Source: Candidatus Rifleibacteriota bacterium
Lineage (GTDB): Bacteria; Muiribacteriota; Ozemobacteria; Ozemobacterales; Ozemobacteraceae
Assembly: GCA_015233155.1 (NCBI GenBank)
Contig: JADFYG010000001.1
Location: forward strand, 124,001 to 188,000
Length of the DNA stretch: 64,000 nt
Direction of reading: 5' to 3'
The position numbers and the translations under genes are program-made. Positions 8,379 to 16,477 of this stretch are shown piece by piece (the first letter of the stretch is position 1; every line of letters begins with the position of its first letter). The notes beneath the pieces were generated by a model. That model had not been told where the DNA came from. It saw only the letters and a program-made list of their open reading frames with translations, and did no database searches.

Positions 8379-10619
8379 ATGCAAATCAATCAAAATGTGA
8401 TGGCGCTCAGGACACAGGGCACATTGGCCGTTACACAATCGCGACTCGAGAAATCCATTCAGAAACTCAGCTCTGGATTGAGAATAAACTCCGCTGCGGA
8501 TGATGCCGCCGGATTAGCAATCAGTGAGAAACTTCGACGACAGGTGAGAGGTCTCACGCGGGCCGTGGCGAATGCCCAGGACGGTATTTCCATGATTCAG
8601 ACCGGTGAAGGTGCGCTCAACGAATCGACGAGTATTCTTCAGCGTATGCGTGAACTTGCAGTTCAGGCAGGCAACGATACTCTGACCGGAAACGATCGCC
8701 TGGAAATCCAAAAAGAGGTGTACCAGCTTCGCGACGATCTGAACCGTATTTCGCGAAACACTGAATTCAATACGAAAAAGCTTCTCGATGGCAGTCAAAC
8801 AGCGTCATTCAGCTCGTCTTCGAACGCGGCTAAAGGCATAGTCAACGGTCAAAGCGGTACCGTAGCCGGCGACTTCAGCGTGAGTATCGCCCTGGTAACC
8901 GGCGGTATGGCGATGATGTCGCGAAGCCAGATATTTACCAAATCCGGATTGGATCCAACAGTCCTGGCGGAAGGCAGCACGCAACTGCAAAGCATTGCGC
9001 AGTTCTATGATGCCAACGGGGTATTCGCCCTGGAATCTCCTGGGACGATCAATCTTCAGGGAAACGATAAGACTACTTCCATCTCAATTGATGGTCAGAT
9101 GACTCTGGATAAACTTGCAGCTTCTTTGCAGAATGCCGTAGCCGGAAACTCCGGGCTGAATTTGGATAATTCAAGAGTTGGTGTGGTAGGAACCGCCCAG
9201 ACGCTGGTGGCAGGCATGGGAGGATACATCCAGATTACATCCGGCAAGATAGGTTCTGATGGAGAATTTGGAATCCTGGCAGATCAGCCGATTCTCACTG
9301 CCCTTGGTTTTTCAGTGTCGCGCGAATCAAAGAATAATCTTCATCAAGTCACAGTCACTGATAGCCATGGTTCAGGAATGCAGGTAAGGACTGAAGGTAG
9401 CAACGTTAAAGGGTTACTTGACGGAATCGATGTTAAATTTGCTTCTCAGGCCGCTCAACTTGCCGGAAGCGGTGGAATAGAACAAGGGTTACTCATTTCG
9501 TCGGCAATTACATTCACGGTATCCGCTGGAGGAGGATCAGCAGGAGTTGCGCTGGCCTCCGGATACTGGACCATGGAAGGTATTGCCCGTGCAATCGGTT
9601 TCCAGGTGGCAACAACGGTCGCGGCGACGACGATCTCAGGAATGAGTGCGATGGTCGTTGATGGCGAGATTCGCCTCAGTTACACCCCTCCGTCTGCTTC
9701 CATAAGCTCTACGATCAATATTTCAGGGGCCACAGTGGCGGTCACTCTGGGTTTCCTGAACGGCACATATTCCGGATTCGTCGATGGAAAGAAAGATGTA
9801 AACAATATCGACTGGGTCATGTCCACGTATGATGACAAGAACGCCTCATATACCGTTCAATTCAGTGTTGGCGATGGCGTAAACTCCTATGATCTAAGTG
9901 TTTATACCACTTTATCAGTCATGACGAGTTATGGCGCAGCCGCCTCCGGAGCAGATGCAATACAGTTCAGCGACTTCCAGGCATCGGCAAACAAGCTGAT
10001 GGTCGCCGGCAGCGTTCAGGTGCGAATAGACCAGACAAACGGTTCCATGGCGTTTACCGCGCTGCGGGTAGGCAGGGAAAACGATGACAATGCTGCGGCG
10101 ATTGACAGCGAGGTCATCCTGAATGTGCAAACCGTAAACACCATGAACAGATTCGGCATGGACTCTGCATTATCTGTTGCAGCACGGGGAAGCGGGGATA
10201 AAAATTTCAAAGTGCGCGTTACGGATAATGCTCCGGTTTTCCAGATCGGCGCTGACCAGGGCGAGACAATGAAAGTTGCATTCGCGAATATGAGCGCGGA
10301 CGCCCTGGGCGTAGGAAGCCTCGACATGACAAGTATTCACGGTGCCGAGGTTGCGCTTGGAAAACTCAACATGGCTATTGATAAGGTTTCCGCGGAACGA
10401 TCAAAATTAGGGGCGTTCCAGAACAGGCTTGAATACAGCATAAACAATCTGCGAAATACTCAAACCAACCTGACTGCGGCGGAATCACGAATTCGTGACA
10501 CCGATGTTTCAACAGAAATGATCGAGTTCACGCGGGATCAGATCGTCTCTCAGTCAGGCAATGCCATGCTTGCACAGGCAAATACCATCCCACAATCGGT
10601 TCTACAACTTCTGAAATAG
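8379..10619 (+). CDS. Giant flagellin 4
   Basis: Flagellin of 746 aa, starting MQINQNVMALRTQ and ending IPQSVLQLLK. It has the same layout as flagellin 3: conserved D0/D1 N-terminus to about residue 145, a long Ser/Gly/Thr-rich centre with the STQLQSIAQFYDANGVF and VTLGFLNGTYSGFVDG elements, then SGDKNFKVRVTDN and the C-terminal helices. It differs in having only one clear leader hairpin and no sigma-28-like -10 at the usual distance. GGAGG at 8367-8371 supports ATG 8379. Confidence 0.98.
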   Translation: MQINQNVMALRTQGTLAVTQSRLEKSIQKLSSGLRINSAADDAAGLAISEKLRRQVRGLTRAVANAQDGISMIQTGEGALNESTSILQRMRELAVQAGNDTLTGNDRLEIQKEVYQLRDDLNRISRNTEFNTKKLLDGSQTASFSSSSNAAKGIVNGQSGTVAGDFSVSIALVTGGMAMMSRSQIFTKSGLDPTVLAEGSTQLQSIAQFYDANGVFALESPGTINLQGNDKTTSISIDGQMTLDKLAASLQNAVAGNSGLNLDNSRVGVVGTAQTLVAGMGGYIQITSGKIGSDGEFGILADQPILTALGFSVSRESKNNLHQVTVTDSHGSGMQVRTEGSNVKGLLDGIDVKFASQAAQLAGSGGIEQGLLISSAITFTVSAGGGSAGVALASGYWTMEGIARAIGFQVATTVAATTISGMSAMVVDGEIRLSYTPPSASISSTINISGATVAVTLGFLNGTYSGFVDGKKDVNNIDWVMSTYDDKNASYTVQFSVGDGVNSYDLSVYTTLSVMTSYGAAASGADAIQFSDFQASANKLMVAGSVQVRIDQTNGSMAFTALRVGRENDDNAAAIDSEVILNVQTVNTMNRFGMDSALSVAARGSGDKNFKVRVTDNAPVFQIGADQGETMKVAFANMSADALGVGSLDMTSIHGAEVALGKLNMAIDKVSAERSKLGAFQNRLEYSINNLRNTQTNLTAAESRIRDTDVSTEMIEFTRDQIVSQSGNAMLAQANTIPQSVLQLLK

Positions 10620-10627
10620 AAGATGAA

Positions 10628-10670
10628 GGGGTGTCTTCCGTGAATTCAGGAGGACACCCCTCCTCATTTT
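10628..10670 (+). terminator. Rho-independent terminator of flagellin 4
   Basis: Stem GGGGTGTCTTCC (10628-10639) with GGAGGACACCCC (10649-10660), one G-T pair, a nine-base loop, then TCCTCATTTT. Confidence 0.75.
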
Positions 10671-10777
10671 AGAGAAAAACGCAGATAATAGTAGCAAATG
10701 GGACTAAGTTATATAAATTACACGCCGCATATATCTTTTTTTCAACCATATGATCCTAAAATCGATCAAATGCTGTG

Positions 10778-10805
10778 ACGGATTATTTCCCATTTCGGTC
10801 GATAG
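10778..10805 (+). promoter_or_regulatory. Sigma-28-like promoter of flagellin 5
   Basis: The -10 GTCGATAG (10798-10805) lies in TTTCGGTCGATAGA, which differs by one base from the flagellin 3 promoter context TTTCGGCCGATAGA. It is 160 bases before the ATG. The -35 side is weak. Confidence 0.5.
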
Positions 10806-10912
10806 AAATAATGACAAGCGAAAATAGGTTTTAAATGAAGGATACCATCCTAAGAACAGGAGGAATCTGCTTGAAGACATAGTAATGGCGTTATAGATCT
10901 AAACAATAACCG

Positions 10913-10954
10913 GGTGCAAGGACGCGCCTTTTCATAAAGATTCAAGGAGGAATC
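10913..10954 (+). promoter_or_regulatory. Dual CsrA-type hairpins in flagellin 5 leader
   Basis: Hairpin 1: GGTGC (10913-10917), loop AAGGAC, GCGCC (10924-10928). Hairpin 2: GATTC (10939-10943), loop AAGGAG, GAATC (10950-10954), holding the Shine-Dalgarno. The GGA cores are 26 bases apart. Confidence 0.65.
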
Positions 10955-10957
10955 AAT

Positions 10958-13204
10958 ATGCAGATCAATCAAAATATTCTTGCCATTCGAACCCAGGGAA
11001 CTCTCGCTGTTACCCAGGACCGCCTCGACAAATCGATTCAAAAGCTGAGCTCCGGATTGCGCATCAATAGCGCAGCCGATGATGCCGCAGGATTGGCAAT
11101 CAGCGAAAAATTACGTCGTCAGATTCGCGGTCTTTCCCGTGCGGTTTTGAATGCTCAGGATGGAATCTCAATGATTCAGACCGGTGAAGGCGCGCTCAAT
11201 GAATCAACGAGTATTCTTCAGCGTATGCGAGAATTAGCCGTCCAGGCTGGTAATGATACTCTTACGGGCAACGATCGTCTTGAAATACAAAAAGAGGTTA
11301 CCCAACTCCGCGATGATCTGAACCGCATTTCCACTAACACGGAATTCAATACCAAGAAACTTCTCGACGGAAGCCAGACTGCACTCGTCAGCACATCTTC
11401 AGGTGCTGCCAAGGGAGTAGTTACTGGCGGCTCGGGTGGAGTTGGCGGTGAATACGCCGTAAGCATCGGTTTGGTCAGCGGTGGTATCAGCCAGATGGTC
11501 CGCTCTCAGATATTCACAAAGGCCGGTACTGATCCCAATACTTTGGCTGATGGCTCGACGCAACTTCAGAGCATTGCCCAGTTCTACGATGCAAACGGCG
11601 TTTTCGCTCTTGAGAGTTCCCAGACAATTACGATTCAGGGGAATGACAAGACCACGTCGCTTACGATTGATGGGCAGATGACTCTCGACAAACTTGCGGC
11701 GAGTATTCAGAACTCAGTCAATGGAGCCAAAGGACTCGATATAGAAAATTCCAAAACCATGGTCGTCGGAACCGCAATTTCCGGTCTCGCAGGAGTTGGA
11801 GGCTACCTCCAGATTACGTCCGGCATGATTGGAAAGGATGGGCAAATCGGTTTCCTCGCGGATCAACCGGTTCTTACAGCTCTCGGTCTGGCAACCATGC
11901 GCGATGCTAAAAACAATCTCTACGAAGTGAACCTCACGGGAGGGGATGGTTCGTCGCGACAGGTTCGCACAGACACCAATCAGGCGGCTGGTTTGCTGGA
12001 TGGGGTCGATGTAAAGTTCAATTCTCAGGCCGCTCAAATCGCCGGCACGATGGGCATTGAACAGGGAATGAGTATTTCCGCCGGTGGTCTGACATTTAGC
12101 GCTTCAGTAAGCGGATTCGGCTTGACTCTGACTGTTGCATCGGGAACATGGACCATGGAGGGGCTGGCGCGTTCCCTCTCGTCTCAATTCGTTGCCGGTA
12201 ACATCAGTGGAGCAAATGCAACAATAGTTGACGGAGAGCTTCGGATCAATTTTACTCCGACGACCTCGACGATTGCATCCACTATAGTACTGGGAAGTAC
12301 ATCCAGTGCTGCTTCGCTTGGATTCATGAACGGTTCTTATTCCGGTTTCGCTGATGGCAAGAAGGATACTTCTACGCTGGTGAATGGATTCTCCATATAT
12401 GCCACGTCCGCTGATGCCGGGGTTGCGGTGGATACTGTTACTTTCACTATCGACGATGGAACAACATCGGGCGCTTCGTTAACATTCACAGCCTTCACGA
12501 CCCTGAATTCCGCCCAAGCCACTATTGCTGACATGGTCGAGTTCACGAGTTTCCAGGCAAGTGTCAATAAGCAGCTCGGAACAGCAGGCGTCTATGTTCG
12601 ACTTGACCAGGTCGGAAATTCCATGGCATTTACGGCTCTGCGTGTAGGTAAGGAAAGCCTCGACAGTGGCGTAGTAAATGTCAGTGCGGTGGACTTGTCT
12701 ATCGCTCAGGGCGGAACACTCTCCATGACTGGCAAGTTCGGATTCGATTCCGCGACGACCATTGCTTCCAGAGGTAGCGGCGACAAGAATTTCCGTATGC
12801 ATGTGGTCGACAATGCGCCGCAATACCAGATCGGCGCGGATCAGGGGCAGAGCATGAAGGTGGCATTCTCTAACATGAGCGCTGAATCTCTTGGAGTGTC
12901 CAGCCTCGATATGACCAGCATCGCAGGCGCAACAGACGCACTTGGCAAGCTCAATATCGCCATTGACAAGGTGTCGGCTGAACGTTCAAAACTGGGAGCC
13001 TACGAGAATCGTCTGCAATATGCCATAAATAACCTCCGTAACACGGACACTAATTTGACTGCAGCTGAATCCCGCATTCGCGACACGGACATGGCCTCTG
13101 AGATGATCGAGTTCACTCGGAATCAGGTCGTCTCTCAAGCTGGAAATGCCATGCTGGCGCAAGCCAATACGATTCCGCAGCAAGTGTTACAACTTCTGAA
13201 ATAA
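10958..13204 (+). CDS. Giant flagellin 5
   Basis: Flagellin of 748 aa, starting MQINQNILAIRTQ and ending IPQQVLQLLK. It is closest to flagellin 6: both share FSASVSGF, an ANATIVDGELRINFTP-type IN module and SLGFMNGSYSGFADGKKDT in the centre. N-terminal D0/D1 and C-terminal D1/D0 are complete, including LQRMRELAVQAG and ESRIRDTDMASEMIEF. The start follows AAGGAGG at 10944-10950. Confidence 0.98.
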   Translation: MQINQNILAIRTQGTLAVTQDRLDKSIQKLSSGLRINSAADDAAGLAISEKLRRQIRGLSRAVLNAQDGISMIQTGEGALNESTSILQRMRELAVQAGNDTLTGNDRLEIQKEVTQLRDDLNRISTNTEFNTKKLLDGSQTALVSTSSGAAKGVVTGGSGGVGGEYAVSIGLVSGGISQMVRSQIFTKAGTDPNTLADGSTQLQSIAQFYDANGVFALESSQTITIQGNDKTTSLTIDGQMTLDKLAASIQNSVNGAKGLDIENSKTMVVGTAISGLAGVGGYLQITSGMIGKDGQIGFLADQPVLTALGLATMRDAKNNLYEVNLTGGDGSSRQVRTDTNQAAGLLDGVDVKFNSQAAQIAGTMGIEQGMSISAGGLTFSASVSGFGLTLTVASGTWTMEGLARSLSSQFVAGNISGANATIVDGELRINFTPTTSTIASTIVLGSTSSAASLGFMNGSYSGFADGKKDTSTLVNGFSIYATSADAGVAVDTVTFTIDDGTTSGASLTFTAFTTLNSAQATIADMVEFTSFQASVNKQLGTAGVYVRLDQVGNSMAFTALRVGKESLDSGVVNVSAVDLSIAQGGTLSMTGKFGFDSATTIASRGSGDKNFRMHVVDNAPQYQIGADQGQSMKVAFSNMSAESLGVSSLDMTSIAGATDALGKLNIAIDKVSAERSKLGAYENRLQYAINNLRNTDTNLTAAESRIRDTDMASEMIEFTRNQVVSQAGNAMLAQANTIPQQVLQLLK

Positions 13205-13211
13205 CCTTTTT

Positions 13212-13243
13212 ACCGGGGTGCCGATAAGGCACCCCGGTTTTTT
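13212..13243 (+). terminator. Rho-independent terminator of flagellin 5
   Basis: Perfect 11-bp stem ACCGGGGTGCC / GGCACCCCGGT with loop GATAA, followed by a T-run. The strongest terminator in the flagellin array. Confidence 0.92.
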
Positions 13244-13375
13244 CATTTATATTTTCTTTTTTTAAAAAACTCTTGATTTTACGATTAAATCTCTTATATT
13301 GAGTTATAATGTTGTTGAAAATCATAATGAATGTCTGATTTCGTCAAATATCAGATAAAATCGGTTAATTGCGGG

Positions 13376-13404
13376 CAAATGTTTTTCATTTCTACTGCCG
13401 ATAT
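13376..13404 (+). promoter_or_regulatory. Sigma-28-like promoter of flagellin 6
   Basis: CAAATGTTT-type -35 (from 13376) and -10 GCCGATAT (13397-13404). The -10 begins 160 bases before the ATG, the same distance as for flagellin 5. Confidence 0.6.
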
Positions 13405-13514
13405 GTACCACGACGAGGGAAAATAGTTTTTGGAAGATTTTGAATAATTTTGAAAGCGGAAAAGGAGAAAGAAGAAAAGGAAAGAAAAAAATGTTGTAAT
13501 GTTATCAAGGGACA

Positions 13515-13553
13515 GCGCAAGGATGCGCGAAGCAGGCGATTCAAGGAGGAATC
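13515..13553 (+). promoter_or_regulatory. Dual CsrA-type hairpins in flagellin 6 leader
   Basis: Hairpin 1: GCGC (13515-13518), loop AAGGAT, GCGC (13525-13528). Hairpin 2: GATTC (13538-13542), loop AAGGAG, GAATC (13549-13553), enclosing the Shine-Dalgarno. The GGA cores are 24 bases apart. Confidence 0.65.
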
Positions 13554-13556
13554 ACT

Positions 13557-15806
13557 ATGCAAATCAATCAAAATGTTCTTTCAATTCGTACCCAGGCAAC
13601 TTTAAGCGTAACACAGGATCGGCTTGACAAATCGATACAGAAGTTAAGTTCAGGTCTCCGAATAAACAGTGCGGCTGATGACGCGGCTGGGTTAGCCATA
13701 AGCGAAAAACTGCGTCGCCAGGTTCGTGGTCTTTCTCGTGCTGTTTTGAATGCCCAGGATGGTATTTCAATGATTCAAACGGGGGAGGGAGCCCTTAACG
13801 AATCTCAGAGTATTCTCCAGCGCATGCGTGAACTGGCGGTTCAGGCTGGTAACGACACTTTAACCGGCAATGATCGCCTCGAAATCCAGAAGGAAGTCAC
13901 GCAGTTACGGGATGACCTGAACCGGATTTCCACCAATACTGAATTCAATACGAAGAAGCTGCTCGACGGCAGTCAGAATGCATTGATAAGTTCATCTTCC
14001 GGAGCCGCAAAGGGCATTGTCACAGGAGGATCCGGGAGTGTGGGGGGAGATTATGATGTCAGTGTTGCATTAGTCACTGGTGGTATTTCCCAGATGGCTC
14101 GCTCTCAGATCTTCACCCAGACAGGTACTAATCCTTCAGTATTGGCTGATGGTTCGACTCAACTTCAGAGTATCGCGCAATTCTACGATGCAAACGGTGT
14201 ATTCGCCCTGGATAGCTCCCAGCAGGTAACGGTTCAGGGTAACAACAGGACAACCTCGTTCATGATAGATGGTCAGATGACACTCGACAAGCTCGCGGCC
14301 AGCCTTCAGAATGCCGTTGTTGGAGCGAATGGACTCGACATCAGTAACTCGAAGGCCATGCTTATCGGAACCGCTATGAGTGGTATTGCAGGTGTTGGAG
14401 GCTATCTTCAGTTCACATCCGGAATGGTTGGCAAGGATGGCCAGGTGGGCATTCTCGCGGATCAATCTGTCCTGTCCGCTCTCGGGCTGACAACCACCCG
14501 TGATGCCGTAAACAATCTCTATGAAGTTACGCTTCAGGGATCCGATGGCTCAACTCGGCAGGTTCGTACAGAAACAAATCGTTCGTCGGGATTATTAGAT
14601 GGGGTCGATGTGACGTTCAGTTCACAGGCGGCTCAGATTGCCGGCACCACGGGAATAGAGCAGGGATTGAGTATTTCCGCCGGTGGTCAGTCATTTAGTG
14701 CTTCAGTAAGTGGATTCGCCCTGACTATAACGGTAGCCTCCGGATTCTGGTCCATGGATGGACTTGCACGTTCTTTCAATGCTCAATTTGTTGCAGGTAA
14801 TATCAGTGGTGCCAATGCCACAGTTGTAGATGGTGAACTCCGGATCAACTTTACTCCGACGACTACTACTATTGCTTCCACCATAGTTCTGGGGAGCACA
14901 TCAGGCGCGGCCTCGCTTGGATTCATGAACGGTTCCTATTCAGGGTTCGCTGATGGCAAAAAAGACACGACCGTGGAGGTGAACGGTTTCTCCAAATACG
15001 CGGCGTCATCGGATATTGGAGTTGCCATTGACACCATTGCATTTACGATTACCGACGGAACAACAGCTGCCGGTTCGTTGGCAATAACCATTTACACGAC
15101 GATTGGCTCCACGAGTGCCACCGTTGCGGATCTGGTCGAATTCACGAGTTTGCAGGCAAGCGTGAATAAGCAGCTCGGAACCTCGAATGTCGAGGTTCGA
15201 CTTGATATGGTCGGAAATTCAATGGCATTCACGGCTCTGCGTGTCGGCAGTGAAAACTTGAATAATGGCGTAGTGAACGACAGTGCCGTAAACATAACTA
15301 TCTCTCAAGCGGCAGGCTCCTCAATCTCAATGCTTGGGAAATTCGGATTTGATTCATCGGCCATGTCGGCCAAAGGCAGCGGTGACAAAAACTTCCGTCT
15401 GCATATAGTTGACAATGCTCCACAATATCAGCTGGGTGCCGACCAGGGACAGGTCATGAAGGTGGCCTTCGCTAACATGAATGCTGAATCACTCGGAGTC
15501 AGCAATCTTGACATGACAAGTATTGCAGGTGCAAATGCTGCTCTGGGAAAACTCAACACCGCTATTGATGCCGTGTCGGCAGAGCGTTCCAAACTTGGAG
15601 CATTCCAGAATCGTCTCGAATATTCGATCAACAACCTTCGAAATACCAACAGTAATCTGACTGCTGCCGAATCTCGTATTCGCGATACGGACATGGCATC
15701 AGAAATGATTGAATTCACCCGGGATCAGATTGTTTCCCAGGCAGGTAATGCCATGTTGGCGCAGGCCAACACTGTTCCACAACAGGTTCTCCAGCTTCTG
15801 AAGTAA
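13557..15806 (+). CDS. Giant flagellin 6
   Basis: Flagellin of 749 aa, starting MQINQNVLSIRTQ and ending VPQQVLQLLK. Its central domain is very like that of flagellin 5, so these two are probably the most recent duplicates. All D0/D1 landmarks are present and I see no cysteine. Last of the six tandem copies; flaG follows after 120 bases. The start follows AAGGAGG at 13543-13549. Confidence 0.98.
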   Translation: MQINQNVLSIRTQATLSVTQDRLDKSIQKLSSGLRINSAADDAAGLAISEKLRRQVRGLSRAVLNAQDGISMIQTGEGALNESQSILQRMRELAVQAGNDTLTGNDRLEIQKEVTQLRDDLNRISTNTEFNTKKLLDGSQNALISSSSGAAKGIVTGGSGSVGGDYDVSVALVTGGISQMARSQIFTQTGTNPSVLADGSTQLQSIAQFYDANGVFALDSSQQVTVQGNNRTTSFMIDGQMTLDKLAASLQNAVVGANGLDISNSKAMLIGTAMSGIAGVGGYLQFTSGMVGKDGQVGILADQSVLSALGLTTTRDAVNNLYEVTLQGSDGSTRQVRTETNRSSGLLDGVDVTFSSQAAQIAGTTGIEQGLSISAGGQSFSASVSGFALTITVASGFWSMDGLARSFNAQFVAGNISGANATVVDGELRINFTPTTTTIASTIVLGSTSGAASLGFMNGSYSGFADGKKDTTVEVNGFSKYAASSDIGVAIDTIAFTITDGTTAAGSLAITIYTTIGSTSATVADLVEFTSLQASVNKQLGTSNVEVRLDMVGNSMAFTALRVGSENLNNGVVNDSAVNITISQAAGSSISMLGKFGFDSSAMSAKGSGDKNFRLHIVDNAPQYQLGADQGQVMKVAFANMNAESLGVSNLDMTSIAGANAALGKLNTAIDAVSAERSKLGAFQNRLEYSINNLRNTNSNLTAAESRIRDTDMASEMIEFTRDQIVSQAGNAMLAQANTVPQQVLQLLK

Positions 15807-15808
15807 AT

Positions 15809-15897
15809 TCAGGCCCGCTTGAGTCGGCTCTTCGACTCTTCAGGATAAGCCCTTTTGTGACGTCGATCACGGATGATGACGTTGCAAAGGGGCCTGA
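15809..15897 (+). promoter_or_regulatory. Structured RNA segment between flagellin 6 and flaG
   Basis: Nested complementary segments: TCAGGCC (15809-15815) with GGCCTGA (15891-15897); CCTTTTG (15851-15857) with CAAAGG (15885-15890); and a local hairpin GAGTCG-GCTCTT-CGACTC (15821-15838). Inside is ATCA-CGGA-TGAT (15866-15877), again with GGA in a loop. The folding is inferred by eye only. Confidence 0.35.
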
Positions 15898-15926
15898 CTC
15901 ATAATCGTAAAGTAAGGAGTAATATT

Positions 15927-16313
15927 ATGGAAATCACATCAGTCAGACCCATTTCTCCGCAATTTCCCGCACCTTCCACGGATGGATCAGCGCAGGGAAC
16001 TCAGGCAGCCCCCGTTCCGGTTCCGACTTCGCTTCCTCTTCCTGGCGATAAATCCAGAACAGATTCTCAGGCAAAGGATTCTCAAAGAGTCGCGGCGAAG
16101 CTTTCTGATGCCGTAGGCACACTGAACCAGGCCGCAGGAATGGTGGACCGATCTCTTCGGTTCAAAATTGATGACAAAACGAAGGAAATGATGGTCAGTG
16201 TGATCGATAATAAGACCGAGAAGGTAATCAGACAGATCCCATCCCAGGAAGTCCTGGATATGGTGGCAAAAATGAAGGACTACATGGGAATGGTTTTCGA
16301 CAAAAAAGCTTGA
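15927..16313 (+). CDS. flaG: Flagellar protein FlaG
   Basis: FlaG family protein of 128 aa, linked in other bacteria to filament length. A low-complexity Pro/Ser/Gln N-terminal half (residues 1-55) precedes the FlaG domain, with LRFKIDDKTKEMMVSVIDNKTEKVIRQIP-type sequence and a C-terminal EVLDMVAKMKDYMG helix. An upstream in-frame ATG (15873) is rejected because AAGGAG at 15914-15919 sits 7 bases before ATG 15927. It lies between the flagellins and fliD, its usual place. Confidence 0.9.
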   Translation: MEITSVRPISPQFPAPSTDGSAQGTQAAPVPVPTSLPLPGDKSRTDSQAKDSQRVAAKLSDAVGTLNQAAGMVDRSLRFKIDDKTKEMMVSVIDNKTEKVIRQIPSQEVLDMVAKMKDYMGMVFDKKA

Positions 16314-16400
16314 TAAATCACATCCGATTTACCAGAGCAACTGTTGCCACAGACTGGAAATACCTGATTAGTTGAAGCAGGTAATACTTAGCAAATAGGG

Positions 16401-16443
16401 TCGTTGTTTCCCCGCGCCAATTTGAAATTTGGCGAAGTTCGGG
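16401..16443 (+). terminator. Possible hairpin between flaG and fliD
   Basis: CCCCG...CGGGG enclosing CGCCAA...TTGGCG, about 100 bases after flaG and just before the fliD ribosome-binding site. It could be a weak terminator or a leader structure. Confidence 0.35.
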
Positions 16444-16477
16444 GTATTCTGTGTTTTGGTAAGGAGGCGTGAAAACT

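Larger units (their letters stand above)
10620..10957 (+). other. 338-base gap between flagellins 4 and 5
   Basis: Contains the flagellin 4 terminator, a sigma-28-like -10 at 10798-10805 and the hairpin leader of flagellin 5. No gene is supported. Confidence 0.75.
13205..13556 (+). other. 352-base gap between flagellins 5 and 6
   Basis: Contains the flagellin 5 terminator, AT-rich sequence, a sigma-28-like promoter, a purine-rich stretch (about 13454-13490) and the hairpin leader of flagellin 6. No gene is supported. Confidence 0.75.

Noticed and set aside
8267-8503. Alternative ORF overlapping the start of flagellin 4
   Set aside because: It runs out of frame through the highly conserved flagellin N-terminus and has no ribosome-binding site.
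2-15806. The flagellin array as a mobile or phase-variable cassette
   Set aside because: No recombinase gene, no inverted repeats around the units and all copies face the same way with their own leaders. Plain tandem duplication explains it.
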